A stretch of DNA of 64,000 nucleotides from Telopea speciosissima (taxonomy: Eukaryota; Streptophyta; Magnoliopsida; Proteales; Proteaceae): assembly GCF_018873765.1 (NCBI RefSeq), contig NC_057921.1:67073557-67137556 (forward strand), written 5' to 3'. Shown piece by piece: positions 12,201 to 23,245 of the stretch. Numbering within the stretch: position 1 is the first letter of the stretch; each line of letters opens with the position of its first letter. The notes under the pieces were generated by a model. That model was not told the origin of the DNA and ran no database searches. It saw only the letters and a list, made by a program, of their open reading frames with translations. Both the position numbers and the translations under genes were made by a program.

Positions 12201-13232
12201 TAGAGGAAAAGTGAATAGAAATGAGCCCATGACCTCCTTTTAAAACCTTGATGTGTAATATTATCAGCCAACAGCTTCTTGGAAGCTTCCCTTCCATAAT
12301 ATGTCAAAACAAATGAGATCAGTGAAGCACTAGTGGTTTTGAAGGCACAACCCATGTGGAGACCAATTTGATTGGCTTTATCCTACAGAAATATACACAC
12401 ACATGATACACCACACACAAGCACTTAAGCTTAAACCACTTTTCTTGTACTCTCAACCCTTAATTTGTAGTCACCTAAGGATTTAAGTATAGTTTTTTTA
12501 TGTGGGTTAAGAAAAATTAGATATGATAATTAAGGGGTATTTGGAATAGAGGGTTTGATTAAGATTAGTTTATATGAAGTGGGTACCCTAAAAAATATCA
12601 TATTAAAACAACCATTTGGAGTTGGAATCCACTTTAAAACATGTGAAGACAATCATGGGCAATTGGAACTTTAAAGCTAAGAGTGGAGTTTTCCCTCCAT
12701 CAATATGATATATAATTAACTTTCCAAAATACTTAGCAACCATAGTTTATAAATTATATGATATATTAGTATACATACTACTAAGGGAGGACAAGTGGGT
12801 TTTTGGTCCCCTCCCCCCCCCCCCACCCCCCCACCGGGTCATACAAAGGGTACCTTTATTTTGACCTTGTTTGAGGCTTTCTCAATCGTTGGATTGTAAT
12901 ATTAGGACTTGTTTCTAGTGTCTATGGATGTGGGTTTTCTTTGGCATAAGAATCTAAGGTCCACAATACCCTTATTTATAAGGGGGAAGGGTTCTTTGAG
13001 CATAATGTGTTTCTTGCGTCATCTTACATCAAAGTTTTTTTATGCATATTTAAGAGAGAGAAAAAAATAATAAAAAAATACATGTGTGAGAGAGCATAAA
13101 TTAAACGCCTGAGGTTTAGAGACAGTTTTCCCTATTTATAAATTGGGAAAAGATTTTTCAGACTGTCAGTATGGGAATGAATCTCTGCATGCCACATCAA
13201 TGGGTGTCTTGAAAAAAATATTATCCATATAG
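9268..13232. other. AT-rich intergenic region
   Basis: No gene seen on either strand. Contents are low-complexity tracts (poly-G at 10801-10810, poly-C at 11740-11750 and 12815-12833, TATACGTA repeats near 10185-10203) and scattered repeat fragments. A short segment at 10700-10800 with GGTATGGCATGGGAGG and a CCTCTC-rich part resembles a decayed small transposon, but I could not define its ends. Confidence 0.5.
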
Positions 13233-13381
13233 GGATCTTTATTGCCTATGGTTTACTATCCGGTACAGTTCCTACAATTCCACCCCCTGATCGAATACTC
13301 TATCTGAGTGGGGTCCACCCCCTCTTGTTAGAGGACTGTAGGAATCGTACCAGACAGGGAATCGTAGACGATAAAAATTCA
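13233..13381. mobile_element. MULE-type MITE with 9-bp target duplication
   Basis: The 149-bp element starts GGATCTTTATTGCCTATGG and ends in the imperfect inverse, TAGACGATAAAAATTCA. It is bordered by TCCATATAG (13224-13232) and TCCATGTAG (13382-13390), a 9-bp duplication with one mismatch. It shares the interior words GAGTGG-GTCCACCCCC and GTTAGAGG with the element at 31139-31316, so the two belong to one family. Nine-base duplication and long terminal inverted repeats point to the Mutator superfamily; there is no coding sequence. Confidence 0.75.
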
Positions 13382-16300
13382 TCCATGTAGGACTTACATA
13401 TTCAAAATAAGAGAAAGAAAATAATAAAATAAATCATGTGAGAAGGAAATTGCACTCGAACATTGTGGGAAAATTTTTCCATTTTTAAATAATACTCTCT
13501 CTCTCTCTCTCTTTCTCATTCGGGTAATATGGCATAAGTCTTGCCACATGAAGAAAAGGACAACTCCTATGTGGAAGTTACAAATTAGAATTAGCCACAT
13601 TCATTTGGGCCCTAACCACCAAACACACATTTCTAATTATAAAATGCAAAGTGGTTTATATGGCCCTAACAACCTCTCTCTCTCTCTCTGTGATTAGGGT
13701 TTCAAGATGAAGAAGAAAAGTAATTCTTAAAGCAAACAAGATTTCACTGAGATCAAGTGTTTTAATTTGTTACTTTAGAAGTCATATGCAGAGCAAGGGA
13801 TTGGTCAATTCCCATTGATCAAGTCAATCCAGTTCAAACAGTAATCTTGATCTAGATTTTAAACTCATTGGCTAAACTGGACAATACCCATTACACCATC
13901 TTGTGCATGGTTTTAGGAACTGGTATCAGATCGATCGATTTGTTCATATCCAATTCCAATACCTGATCGATATGAATTAATAAATACGATATAGATATCG
14001 ATATCGGTGAACTAAATCCATGATAGCCACCTAAAAAGAAGGAGAGGCCAAATGAGAGGAGAGTGTGAGACACGCACACACACACAATGTTTGTGGCTCC
14101 ATTTTACACTGAACCCTTTAGAGACAAAGAGACCCATAATTAATATAATCATCCAATAAGCTACATATTAATTGGTGGTTTATGTTTTGGGATTACCCAT
14201 ATATTATGTAATGGGACTTTATTTTATAGAAAAAAAAGCATATATATACAAAAATAAAAATAGCCATGGTTGGGATTAAGGGGTGACAAAAATCTGTGTA
14301 TTAAGATTTAGGATTAATGATTGTGATATACGCATGGTGGCCTGGTGGGGAGAGGGGGGTATTACACGCGTGTAAATCTTAAAAAGATCTAAAAACCATT
14401 TGTTTTCATCACTTTAAGGAGGGTTTAAGGGTTAATGCTTAATGCTTATTGGGAAGAAGGAATAAATGATTAGCTAAATCTTATATATATAATTATATAT
14501 TAAAAGAATTTTGGCGTTTAAGTAAAGAAATACAAATATAATACACAAAGTGTGCTACGCGTCACTAGCTAAAGCTTTCCAATTCATTGGCCTTTTTTGG
14601 TTTTATATATTTGATTAGGTCTTTATACTCCTTTTGGGTTTTGTCATTATTTGATTTTTCTTTTTTTTTTTAGGCTTTGCAACTTTTCTTGGACCAAGAA
14701 ATGAAGAGTTATAAGGAATAGTTTTTTGATCCCCTACTGCCCTCTAAGATTGAGAGAAGTCAAAATAAGTGTGATGTGGTGCTTTATTTGTCTACCTTTT
14801 TCAAATGTTGTAGTTTGAGCAAACAAGTCCAAACAATAATTTAGAATGTTTTAGAATCATCTTAACTTTCGAACTGTCAAGTATAATTTTTAAAAAAAAA
14901 AAATTTTGCTTTGTGTAATCACGGTTGGTTACATTGAGACAGTAATGAGAGACAGAATTTATCTTCCTCTATACATGTAATGGGTGACTTTTTTTCGTAC
15001 TGTAAGGGGATAGAAATGGTATTTATATGATCATATTACGTAATTGTCTTTTATCTTATTTGATCTACATACGAAAGATATCCTAAGAGAAATAAAATTT
15101 TCTCTCAAAGAGATTAAAAGATTACTTTCAATGTGTCATTTGTCCTAAAGTTCATTGAAGTAACCACAAAAAAAAAAATTGGTGACCTAAAATGAAATGG
15201 GCCAAAGGGAGGGGGTTTCATTTCGGCATATGATATAATTTAATGAAATTGAAAGAAAAAAAATTTGTTATTTTACAATACCTTTGGTCATTTCAAATGC
15301 ACAAATTTTCTTCACCCGTATAGAAGAAAGAATTGCTTCTCTATAGAGAAAACTTCACTTGATTGGATTCATCATTACACTCGATCCCCTTATTGACAAA
15401 GTCAAAACTACCTTCCTTAATAGGATCCAACATTATCGATGACTACAATGAAGAAGTGGATGAAGAGAAACTCGATCCAAGGTTTACTCCTAAAATATCC
15501 AAAACCCTACCTCTAAGTTATAAAGTTTGAAATGAGTTAGAAATAGATTTAACTTCATAATTACTAACAAGGTCATTACCAATGTAATTTAGTCAATCCT
15601 CTAATAATCAATATCCAATAAGCTATTTTTATCTAATAATAAAATTTTAAAAGTAAAAACTTAGTTTCATGATGCATAAATACCACAACTACCTAAATAT
15701 GTAACACTATTATATTATTTTTCGTATTAAGATAATATTTTTAAGTACTCATTTTTGTCGTTATGTGCATTTATGTGTTTATTATATAATAATATTTTAG
15801 GAATTAGTGATGGTACAATCATTTATTTTATATAATTCATAATCCTTTTGATCTCATAAGATTCTCATAAGTTATACTTAATCTTTTAAAAAATAATAAT
15901 AAAAAGAAAGAAAGGCTAAAGGAAAAGTAGGTTGACCTAATCCTCAAAAAAGTAACAGGAAATAAGAACCTAAAACAAGAGAAATTACTTAAAAGTCCTC
16001 TTTAAAAGAATTTTTATCCAAAAAAAAGGTTGAAATTTATTGATTCATAAATACCAGATGAAATCATTCTTACCTTTCTATTCTCTCAACAAGTCATCCT
16101 CCATCACATATAACTTTAAAATCAGTCATTTTGAAATTGATTTTCAAGGATGAGAACCTCCTCCATCTTTTACTAATTTTTGGGGTTCTTCACTTTCCAA
16201 TATCATCCATCCTCTCAAATGAGAGACTTTTTTCTTTTGAGTTCAAGTTTATGTTCTTAATGCCTGAAAAGAATTTGTTGGGGAGGGGGGAAAGGAAAAC

Positions 16301-18548
16301 AAGAGGTACCTAGAGAATTTGATTTTAAACATTGGGTTAGATAATTAAACATTGTATCAAAGCCACCACTTAGTCATTTAGGAGGAACCACACTTGTCAT
16401 ATGCATGTCAAAGATAATTTGGTTGTCTGTTGCATATAGGGTTACGATGAAAAAACACATCATTTAAAATTATGTGTTATTGATATAGGATGACGGTTGA
16501 CATTTTTATTTTCATTTTATTTTTTATTTTTCATAAATTTATAAAAAAAAAAAAAAAAAACTTAAATCTGAAATCTTAGATGACTTCATATACTAGTTAG
16601 GCCTTTTCATTTAATTGATTAAGCTTTTTTTTTTTTTTTTTTCCGGGTGTCATACACCTTTAACTAGGAGAGGGAAGTTTCTCTAGAAATGTACCTTGCT
16701 GGCCATTATATGGTGTATCTAGGTAGAAGAAAAGGCTTATGTTTAAAGATGACTTATGTTTAGCTATAGCTCTAAACCTTGCGTCCCGTACACAAGAGAA
16801 ACAATCGATGTTCTACCAAGTTTTTTAGTTAATATATTTTTTTGGTTTCATCAAAAAAAAAAAAACAAAAAAACTTGATTATTTTTGGATTTCCTGTTGG
16901 AAGTGGAGAAGTTTGCTCCATATACCTAAGTGTCAGACTGGTTCATTGACAGCAGTAGCAGTAGATTTCACTTCAAAGGGGCTCCTTTTAGCTATCTTCT
17001 GAAATACTAGTCAACAATTATTAGATCCTTTTTTTCTTTTTTTATGAAAACAATTATTAGTTCCCAGCCGTTAAATGAAATGACCTAGGGAGGATTAACA
17101 AGGCCCTTTTCCAGCTGATTGGGGAGGAGAATACATCAAGCAGGTTGAGAACTTTTAACTTTGAATATGAACTAGCTCTATTGTAGGGAATAATTTTCAA
17201 CTTTTTGGGAATTGAAAGAAGGTCATTTCACAAAAATATTGTACTAAATAATTTTTAAATTTTAATTTTAAATTTAATTTTAATTTTTCTTTACTTCTGC
17301 ATTAAATAACTTTTGAAAATAAGATAATGGAAAATTGAAAGTCACCACTTTGGTGACAAGTTGCATCAGAAACAGAAAAGAACACAAGAAAGAAAAGATC
17401 GGAAAAGAATTAGTAATTATCGATTAGTTTTCAATAGATTGAGCCACTTCTCCTAGAATGAAAGATGCCTTAATTATCCTACCCCCGATTTATTGAGCAA
17501 ATTTCTATTGCCTTGGATAAGTTAACCTCAATGATTATCAAATCCAATCCAGCAAACGGAGGATCAAATGGGGAGATTGATTTCATTGACCTGGACTGCG
17601 ACTACTTCAATCTCGAATTGACTAATGAGGAGGATCAGTTTGAATAAAAATCATTATTTTTGTGGTTTAAGTAGCCACGACTTTGGTCATAGTCAATTCG
17701 TACACATAGATCCACAGCCATGTTGATCAAAATGACTAATTTTCATGATTTGACCAGCCACTTGCCCTCGAAGAAAAAGAAAGGGATTCAATTTATCATA
17801 CATCAAAGATGCTCTCCTTTCTCTAGAGTTCATTAATTAGGCTATATAGATATAATTGTAAACTTGTCTACAACCAATATTTGTATTCCTTCTAGATGTG
17901 TTAGCATAGATTGAATGAATGAGGCTACTTCCCAATGACTCTCTTAGTTTAGAAAGTGACTCTCTTGGACCAATGAGACTACTTCCCAATGAGATGTTGA
18001 GAGTTCTAGAGGTGTAGTCCCACATCAATCCCATAGGGATTAAGCTTACAAGCGACGAAATGGGTAATCTTCATCTTATCTTCAATTGCTTAATTTCTTT
18101 TGATGGAGAGCATAACCTCAGAGGTACTCCATAAGTTTGTGATCAATGGTGATACTAGATGTGGGGAGAAATTTACAACTAACCCATCCAAAAATAAATT
18201 TACACCTAAGACTGCGAGTAGACATACACAAGAGGGAATATACCATTAGATGACAGAGGGTAAATGAATAATAATTTTGAAGTTGAAATTTAACACATGA
18301 CCATTTAAATAATTTTAATTTTCTAGATATCCAACTGTAAGAATTCCCATATCACTTTTCCACATGGCAAAAACATAGGAGTCATCCACCAATTTTATCG
18401 GTGGATTGCTGACCACAAACTTTCACCATCCCTAAAAAAAACCAAAAGATAAATGAGTTAAACATGGGGCAATCCAAAAATATAGGCTTAGCTTAGTCCG
18501 GCCCAGACCATAAAAGGACTCCATTATTGAGTAGAGGCTGGGTTCACA
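13382..18548. other. AT-rich intergenic region
   Basis: No gene recognised. It contains (CT)n tracts at about 13494-13512 and 13674-13689, a TATCGAT/TATCGG-rich island at 13905-14030 (a dispersed repeat described in the findings), many A/T runs and long stretches of about 70-75% AT. Open frames here are short and lack family features. Confidence 0.5.
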
Positions 18549-18718
18549 AATTTTTATCCTATGCAGTTACTGCACGGTGCAGCACGTGCAGTGCTGCATC
18601 GTGCAACGGCTGCAGAAGCCATGTGCATCATGTGTGGTCCCGCTGTGTCACATGGCCTCTGCTGCACTGCACAATGCAGTACTGCACCATACAATAACAG
18701 GAGAGGATAACGATTCTT
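18549..18718. mobile_element. Family A MULE-type MITE, copy 1 (perfect 9-bp target duplication)
   Basis: A 170-bp hairpin-forming element flanked on both sides by GGGTTCACA (18540-18548 and 18719-18727). It begins AATTTTTATCCTATGCAG and ends GAGAGGATAACGATTCTT. The interior is a long imperfect palindrome of GCAC/GTGC, CACATGGCC and CTGCA words. In this copy the family is inverted relative to copies 2 and 3. It has no open reading frame. Confidence 0.85.
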
Positions 18719-18738
18719 GGGTTCACACCTTCATGGCT

Positions 18739-19008
18739 TGCTAGTATTTGTTATACTGTGCAGCCTAACCAAGCACACGGGAGCACGGGAGGGAATCTCA
18801 TATCCAACATTATGGTGCTGGAAGCTTGGAAATGGAAAATAGTTTCGTCCAGCAAAATGCCCACATGATGGATTGCTAGTATTTGTTATATTGTGCAGCC
18901 TAACCAAGCACACGGGAGCACGGGAGGGAATCTCATATCCTACATTATGGTGCTGGAAGCTTGGAAATGGAAAATAGTTTCGTCCAGCAAAATGCCCACA
19001 TGATGGAG
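18739..19008. repeat. Tandem duplication, two 135-bp units
   Basis: The unit starting CTAGTATTTGTTAT and ending near GCCCACATGATGG is present twice, at about 18739-18873 and 18874-19008, with only a few differences. The period is a multiple of three, so an open frame of about 100 codons runs through both on the minus strand; it looks like a by-product, not a gene. Confidence 0.9.
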
Positions 19009-19499
19009 GAGGAGAGACTATAAATGCAGGACCCACATGATCAGAACATGAGTGAAACTTTTACCCAGAACTTATTGTTCTATTCAGAGAAGTAAGGAGG
19101 CAGAGGGAAACACACAGAGCAAAAGAATACCTGAATTACACATCTGGGTAGTGAATAGTGATATTTTCCATAGGGTAAAAGATTTGTAAAACGCTAGTTT
19201 AATTTCAAAATTGCATGAGACTCCGATTATTGTAACACCACCCCTATAAAATGTCTAATATAACCCCCAATTATTAGTGTTTTTCCATAATGCCCCTCCT
19301 CGAAGGCATGAAATTGCAATGTACCAAACCCTCTCCCTTTTCCATATTATATCCATAGGTGTGAGGTGAGCAAGTTACCCACACGCCAGTTTTCTGATGC
19401 GGGCGTAAGTGATCTCCCCATTCCAAATCTTCAAATAGGAGATGGTGGGACATGCAATTTCGTTTTTTGGGCTGATGTTGTGGTAATCTTTTACCCATA

Positions 19500-19670
19500 A
19501 TGGAATTGAGTTTCCTGTCCGGCTACAAAGCCTACGCTAGCACCTCCCTATGTCTATTTATCTCCTCATACAACAAGGGGCAAATATGTTGTTTCATAGG
19601 AGGGAAGAGAGAGAGACATACATAGGGAGGCACTAGTTTATGCTACGCAGCCTGGCAGCGTTCTTTTCCC
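19500..19670. mobile_element. Family F foldback MITE, copy 1
   Basis: The left arm with CCTACGCTAGCACCTCCCTA pairs with the right arm TAGGGAGGCACTAGTTTATG around a centre near 19580. A second copy with the same arrangement (CCTACGTCAGCACTACC... GGAGTACTGGTGTAGGAC) is at about 38065-38240. The ends are approximate because no clear target duplication was found. Confidence 0.65.
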
Positions 19671-21879
19671 CTTGTAAAAATTAGGGTGAGTGATAAGAGC
19701 ACACTTCCATACCTTTTCCTATTTATGGAATTGGTCAGGTAAGTCACCCAAGGGAGGCTGATTGGATCTTGCAATGTGGAAAGGAAAGGGAGGTTCATAA
19801 CCCATAGGGGAAAATATACACATCTGAAACCCTGTTGTGCACAAATAACAAACCCTTGCGTAATAATGAAATTTCCTCTTAACAATTTCATCTCCCTTTC
19901 CCTCCTCCTTGCTCTTGAAGGTGACTCCAAAAGAAAACTACAAGTCTACAATGAAGAAGGAATACCCAGGAATTGAAACAGGGAGAAGAACTGCATGGTA
20001 ATACAAAATAAAACGACACAACTCACTGCAGTCAAGCAAGATTCGATGTCATCCACTCATGAGTGACTGTGACTGCAACCAAAACCGACTCCATCCTCTA
20101 TTGGCTATCATTCCTGAGCCTGGGGAGAAAACAAAAGATTCCAATAATTAGTACTGGAATTATACGTTTACTTCAAGTTCGAGCAAATGTTTCCAAGGAA
20201 TGTAAATCAACACAAGATGCACCGTAATGTAGAATAATATTAGTAGCCAGATCTGAATTAAAGGAACATGCTCAATATTTTGTGGACCAATGTCAAACTA
20301 AATTACCAGAAGCAAATGTGTCATTCTAATTTCAGTCAGATCCTCAAGTAGTCAATGAAAAAATATTACTTCAGTGTGTGGTATTGACTAGCGAACTCAA
20401 TTAAGTTCCAACCAAAATCACAGGAAGGCACTTAGGAAGAATAAAAAGGGGGGGGGGGGGGGTAGGAGAATAAATAGTATGTCGGTTGGCCAGTGTCATA
20501 GTTGCTCATCAATTTAAATTGGCAGTGTCATAGTTGCTCATCAATTTAAATTTATTGAAAATAATGAAAGGCCAAGGAACACTACTTGCTTACACTCAAG
20601 AACTGTCTCAAATTTGGAGAAGGTCACAACATCCCAGTGCACAGAGTTCAACTGTTCAAGTGATCACTAAAACAATGCCAACATAGTACAAAATGTAGAT
20701 GATGCAAGGGATTTGGACTCCACAAACTGTGAAGTTGTGAACCAGCACGGCAGGATAATCATTTTCCGAGTATTGACAAACAAATGCTAGACCTTTCAAA
20801 AAGGACAAAGTCCTTGGAAAATGCTCTTACCTCCCCCAACAATCTGGCTGGCAAAAATATCATGAAAACCTCTTTTTCATTTCTAAACAATGCCAACCAG
20901 AGGATAAAACCCTAGTAGAAAGTTCTCAGTCAAGCGACATAACCAGTAACCCAGGGCAAGTCCCAATTCCGAAGGGTACCATGAGGGGTGAACTGCGGTT
21001 GGCCTTAATCTTCAGCATTTTTTGCACAAATTAATCACCCTAAACTTGAACCCAAGTCTTCATGCAGGTGAAAAGTCCTCAGCCATTATATTGGGTCCTT
21101 TTTTTTTTCTTTTTGGAAGGGGGGGGGGGGGCTTTGGATGAATACACTACATGGAGTCTCTAGAAACAATAGTCCAAAGAAAGACCTTTAAGGATATCAT
21201 CAATAAAAGGATAGAAAATGACAAAAAGGCAGATGGATCCTCAATAAGAACCCATTGTTTCCTATGCATTGCATGCCTACAACAACTTAAATGGCACCCA
21301 AAACAGTCCTACATTAAAAATAATAAAAAATAAAAGGTTTCAAACATGAAATCACAGACCAACCATTCAATATGAATGCTCCAAGTTAAAGAAAAAAACA
21401 CTTCGAACACCACCAAATGCTTAAAATGGATGACAGGAAACAATGCTAATAAATTTAACTGATATCATGTCCCCTTCAAGCATAGTTTCAAGTTCACACA
21501 ATATTGGACTACTGATCTTACCTCAAAGATAAGCCAATATCAGGTAGGGTCTGCCGATCCAGATCAGGATTGGCAGTGTCTGATCATAGCAACCATCCTG
21601 GCTTTAAATCCTTGCCTACAATGAAGTAATGCAAGACTGGGTTGGGTTAGGTTGGTCAAGATCTGAACCGTTTAAGTTTGATCTGGTTTATTAATGTACC
21701 AGTTTAATGTTTTTCAAGTGAACAGTAACACATGACCACCCCATCCTTGAAATCAGCACTTGCGGGACCCAGTTTGGAGACCCAAACCATAGCTTGCGTA
21801 TGAATATTTCTGATGGGGCCCAGTTTAAATTTTTTGCTAGGCATGCGGTTACAAGGATCTTATTAGATTGTTATTTTAT
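19671..21879. other. Intergenic region
   Basis: No gene recognised. It contains a small tandem duplication at 20489-20553 (unit of about 32 bp, CAGTGTCATAGTTGCTCATC), poly-G runs at about 20449-20462 and 21119-21131, and otherwise single-copy-looking AT-rich sequence. Confidence 0.5.
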
Positions 21880-22032
21880 AGTGAAAGGTTATATGTACGG
21901 CCATGCATGGTGCACGGTCATACATGTTAACATGTGATGGAGACAATGCAAGGGTCAAAATGAAAACCCCCGGTCCCCCCTATTTGAAGAAGCATCCGAT
22001 CGCCATATGCGACCGTGCATGAACCCCTTCTC
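21880..22032. mobile_element. MULE-type MITE with perfect 9-bp target duplication
   Basis: The 153-bp element starts AGTGAAAGGTTATATGTACG and ends CGTGCATGAACCCCTTCTCC, an inverted pair. TTATTTTAT flanks it at 21871-21879 and 22033-22041. Interior words GCACGGTC and CATATGCGACCG also pair. The target is AT-rich, so chance contributes a little to the repeat match. Confidence 0.7.
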
Positions 22033-23245
22033 CTTATTTTATTATTTATTTCTTTCTTAGTGATGTAATCAGGATTGGATTAATCTGATAAAATCCTTTC
22101 CTGTGATAGTCAGTTTTCAGCTTTTCTTAATTATATTAGGAGTTAGGAATCTTCTTCTTAACTTACAGTTGGAGCAGATTTATTTGGTTTGTCCTTTAAG
22201 ATTCCTTAATTGTTTGGGTGTCTTTCTAGTTGAGTTAATTTAGGATTCTCCCAAAGGCAACCAATGACTTAGGAAGTTTCCTTCTCTATTTGCATTAGTT
22301 CTCTTTATTGATTCACTTTAGGAAAGACACCTCAGCCAATTAATAGGGATGTTTAGGAGTCCTTTTTTTATTTCTGTTTTCAGTTTTATTTAAATCAATA
22401 CCACCCCCATGACTGAATGAATGGATTGGAAGGTAGTTATAAATTATTTTGAGTAGAGATTGTAATCTCTCTCTCTCTCTCTCCACTACCCAACGATTGT
22501 GTTTTTTGGTTCTCTTCTTTCTTCGCCCTCTTCTTCTCCTTCTCTTCCATCAATCTGAACCCACCACCAGCAGATCCTCAGATTGATCAGCATCAGGGAG
22601 GTTCCTATGATCTATTGGTTCTTGCACTGGATGTCAACCGCAACAAAACACCAGTCCACCCCAAATAGATATCTAAATGAACGTTTAATGTTCTCCAACA
22701 GCATCTTTTATTTGGAGACTGAGAAACATGTTTATGGACAGCATTTTGAATGTCATAGAAAAGGCTGAACTAGTTTATATGACAGCCCCATCATCTAATG
22801 GTTCTCAACCAACATTTTATTGGCAAATGGTAATATCTACAAAAAGAAATATGCAGGTTCAAACATTACATCCATGATCATAGTCCGTCTCAAAATACAA
22901 GAGCACAATAGATAGTTCCCTCAAAAAGAAAGATACGACAGAAAGAGCTAGAAAGAAAAACAGGACATTTTTAATAACAAGACATAAATGTCCTCCCACC
23001 CACCACATACCCTTCCCCTCCCCTGAGAAAAAAATATTTGGAATGTACACTAATATCCATAAAATCACCAAAACAGATGATGGGTCTGAAGCCAACAGAA
23101 ACAGATAGAAGGACAGCAATTACCTCTTGCTTATTAGAAGGGACACAATTCAATCCAAACATAAAAACAATATCCAAAACAAAGTACCATGCAAGGTCAC
23201 AAGAGAAAAAAGAGGAAAGAAGCACTAAGGAGATATGTTTCTTAC
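22033..23245. other. Spacer and 3' flank of exportin-2
   Basis: No gene seen. Between about 22062 and 22560 the composition is T-rich with a (CT)8 run at 22466-22482, and vaguely LTR- or promoter-like, but no partner or coding part was found. The last few hundred bases below 23245 should hold the 3' untranslated region of the exportin gene, which is read leftwards. Confidence 0.4.

Noticed and set aside
18731-19036. 101-codon frame with an internal repeated 45-residue unit
   Set aside because: The repeat comes from a 135-bp DNA tandem duplication whose period is a multiple of three; there is no sign of a coding role.
22062-22560. T-rich block that looks a little like a solo LTR
   Set aside because: No matching second copy, no primer-binding or polypurine site, no flanking duplication, and no coding remnant nearby. 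Texture alone is not enough.
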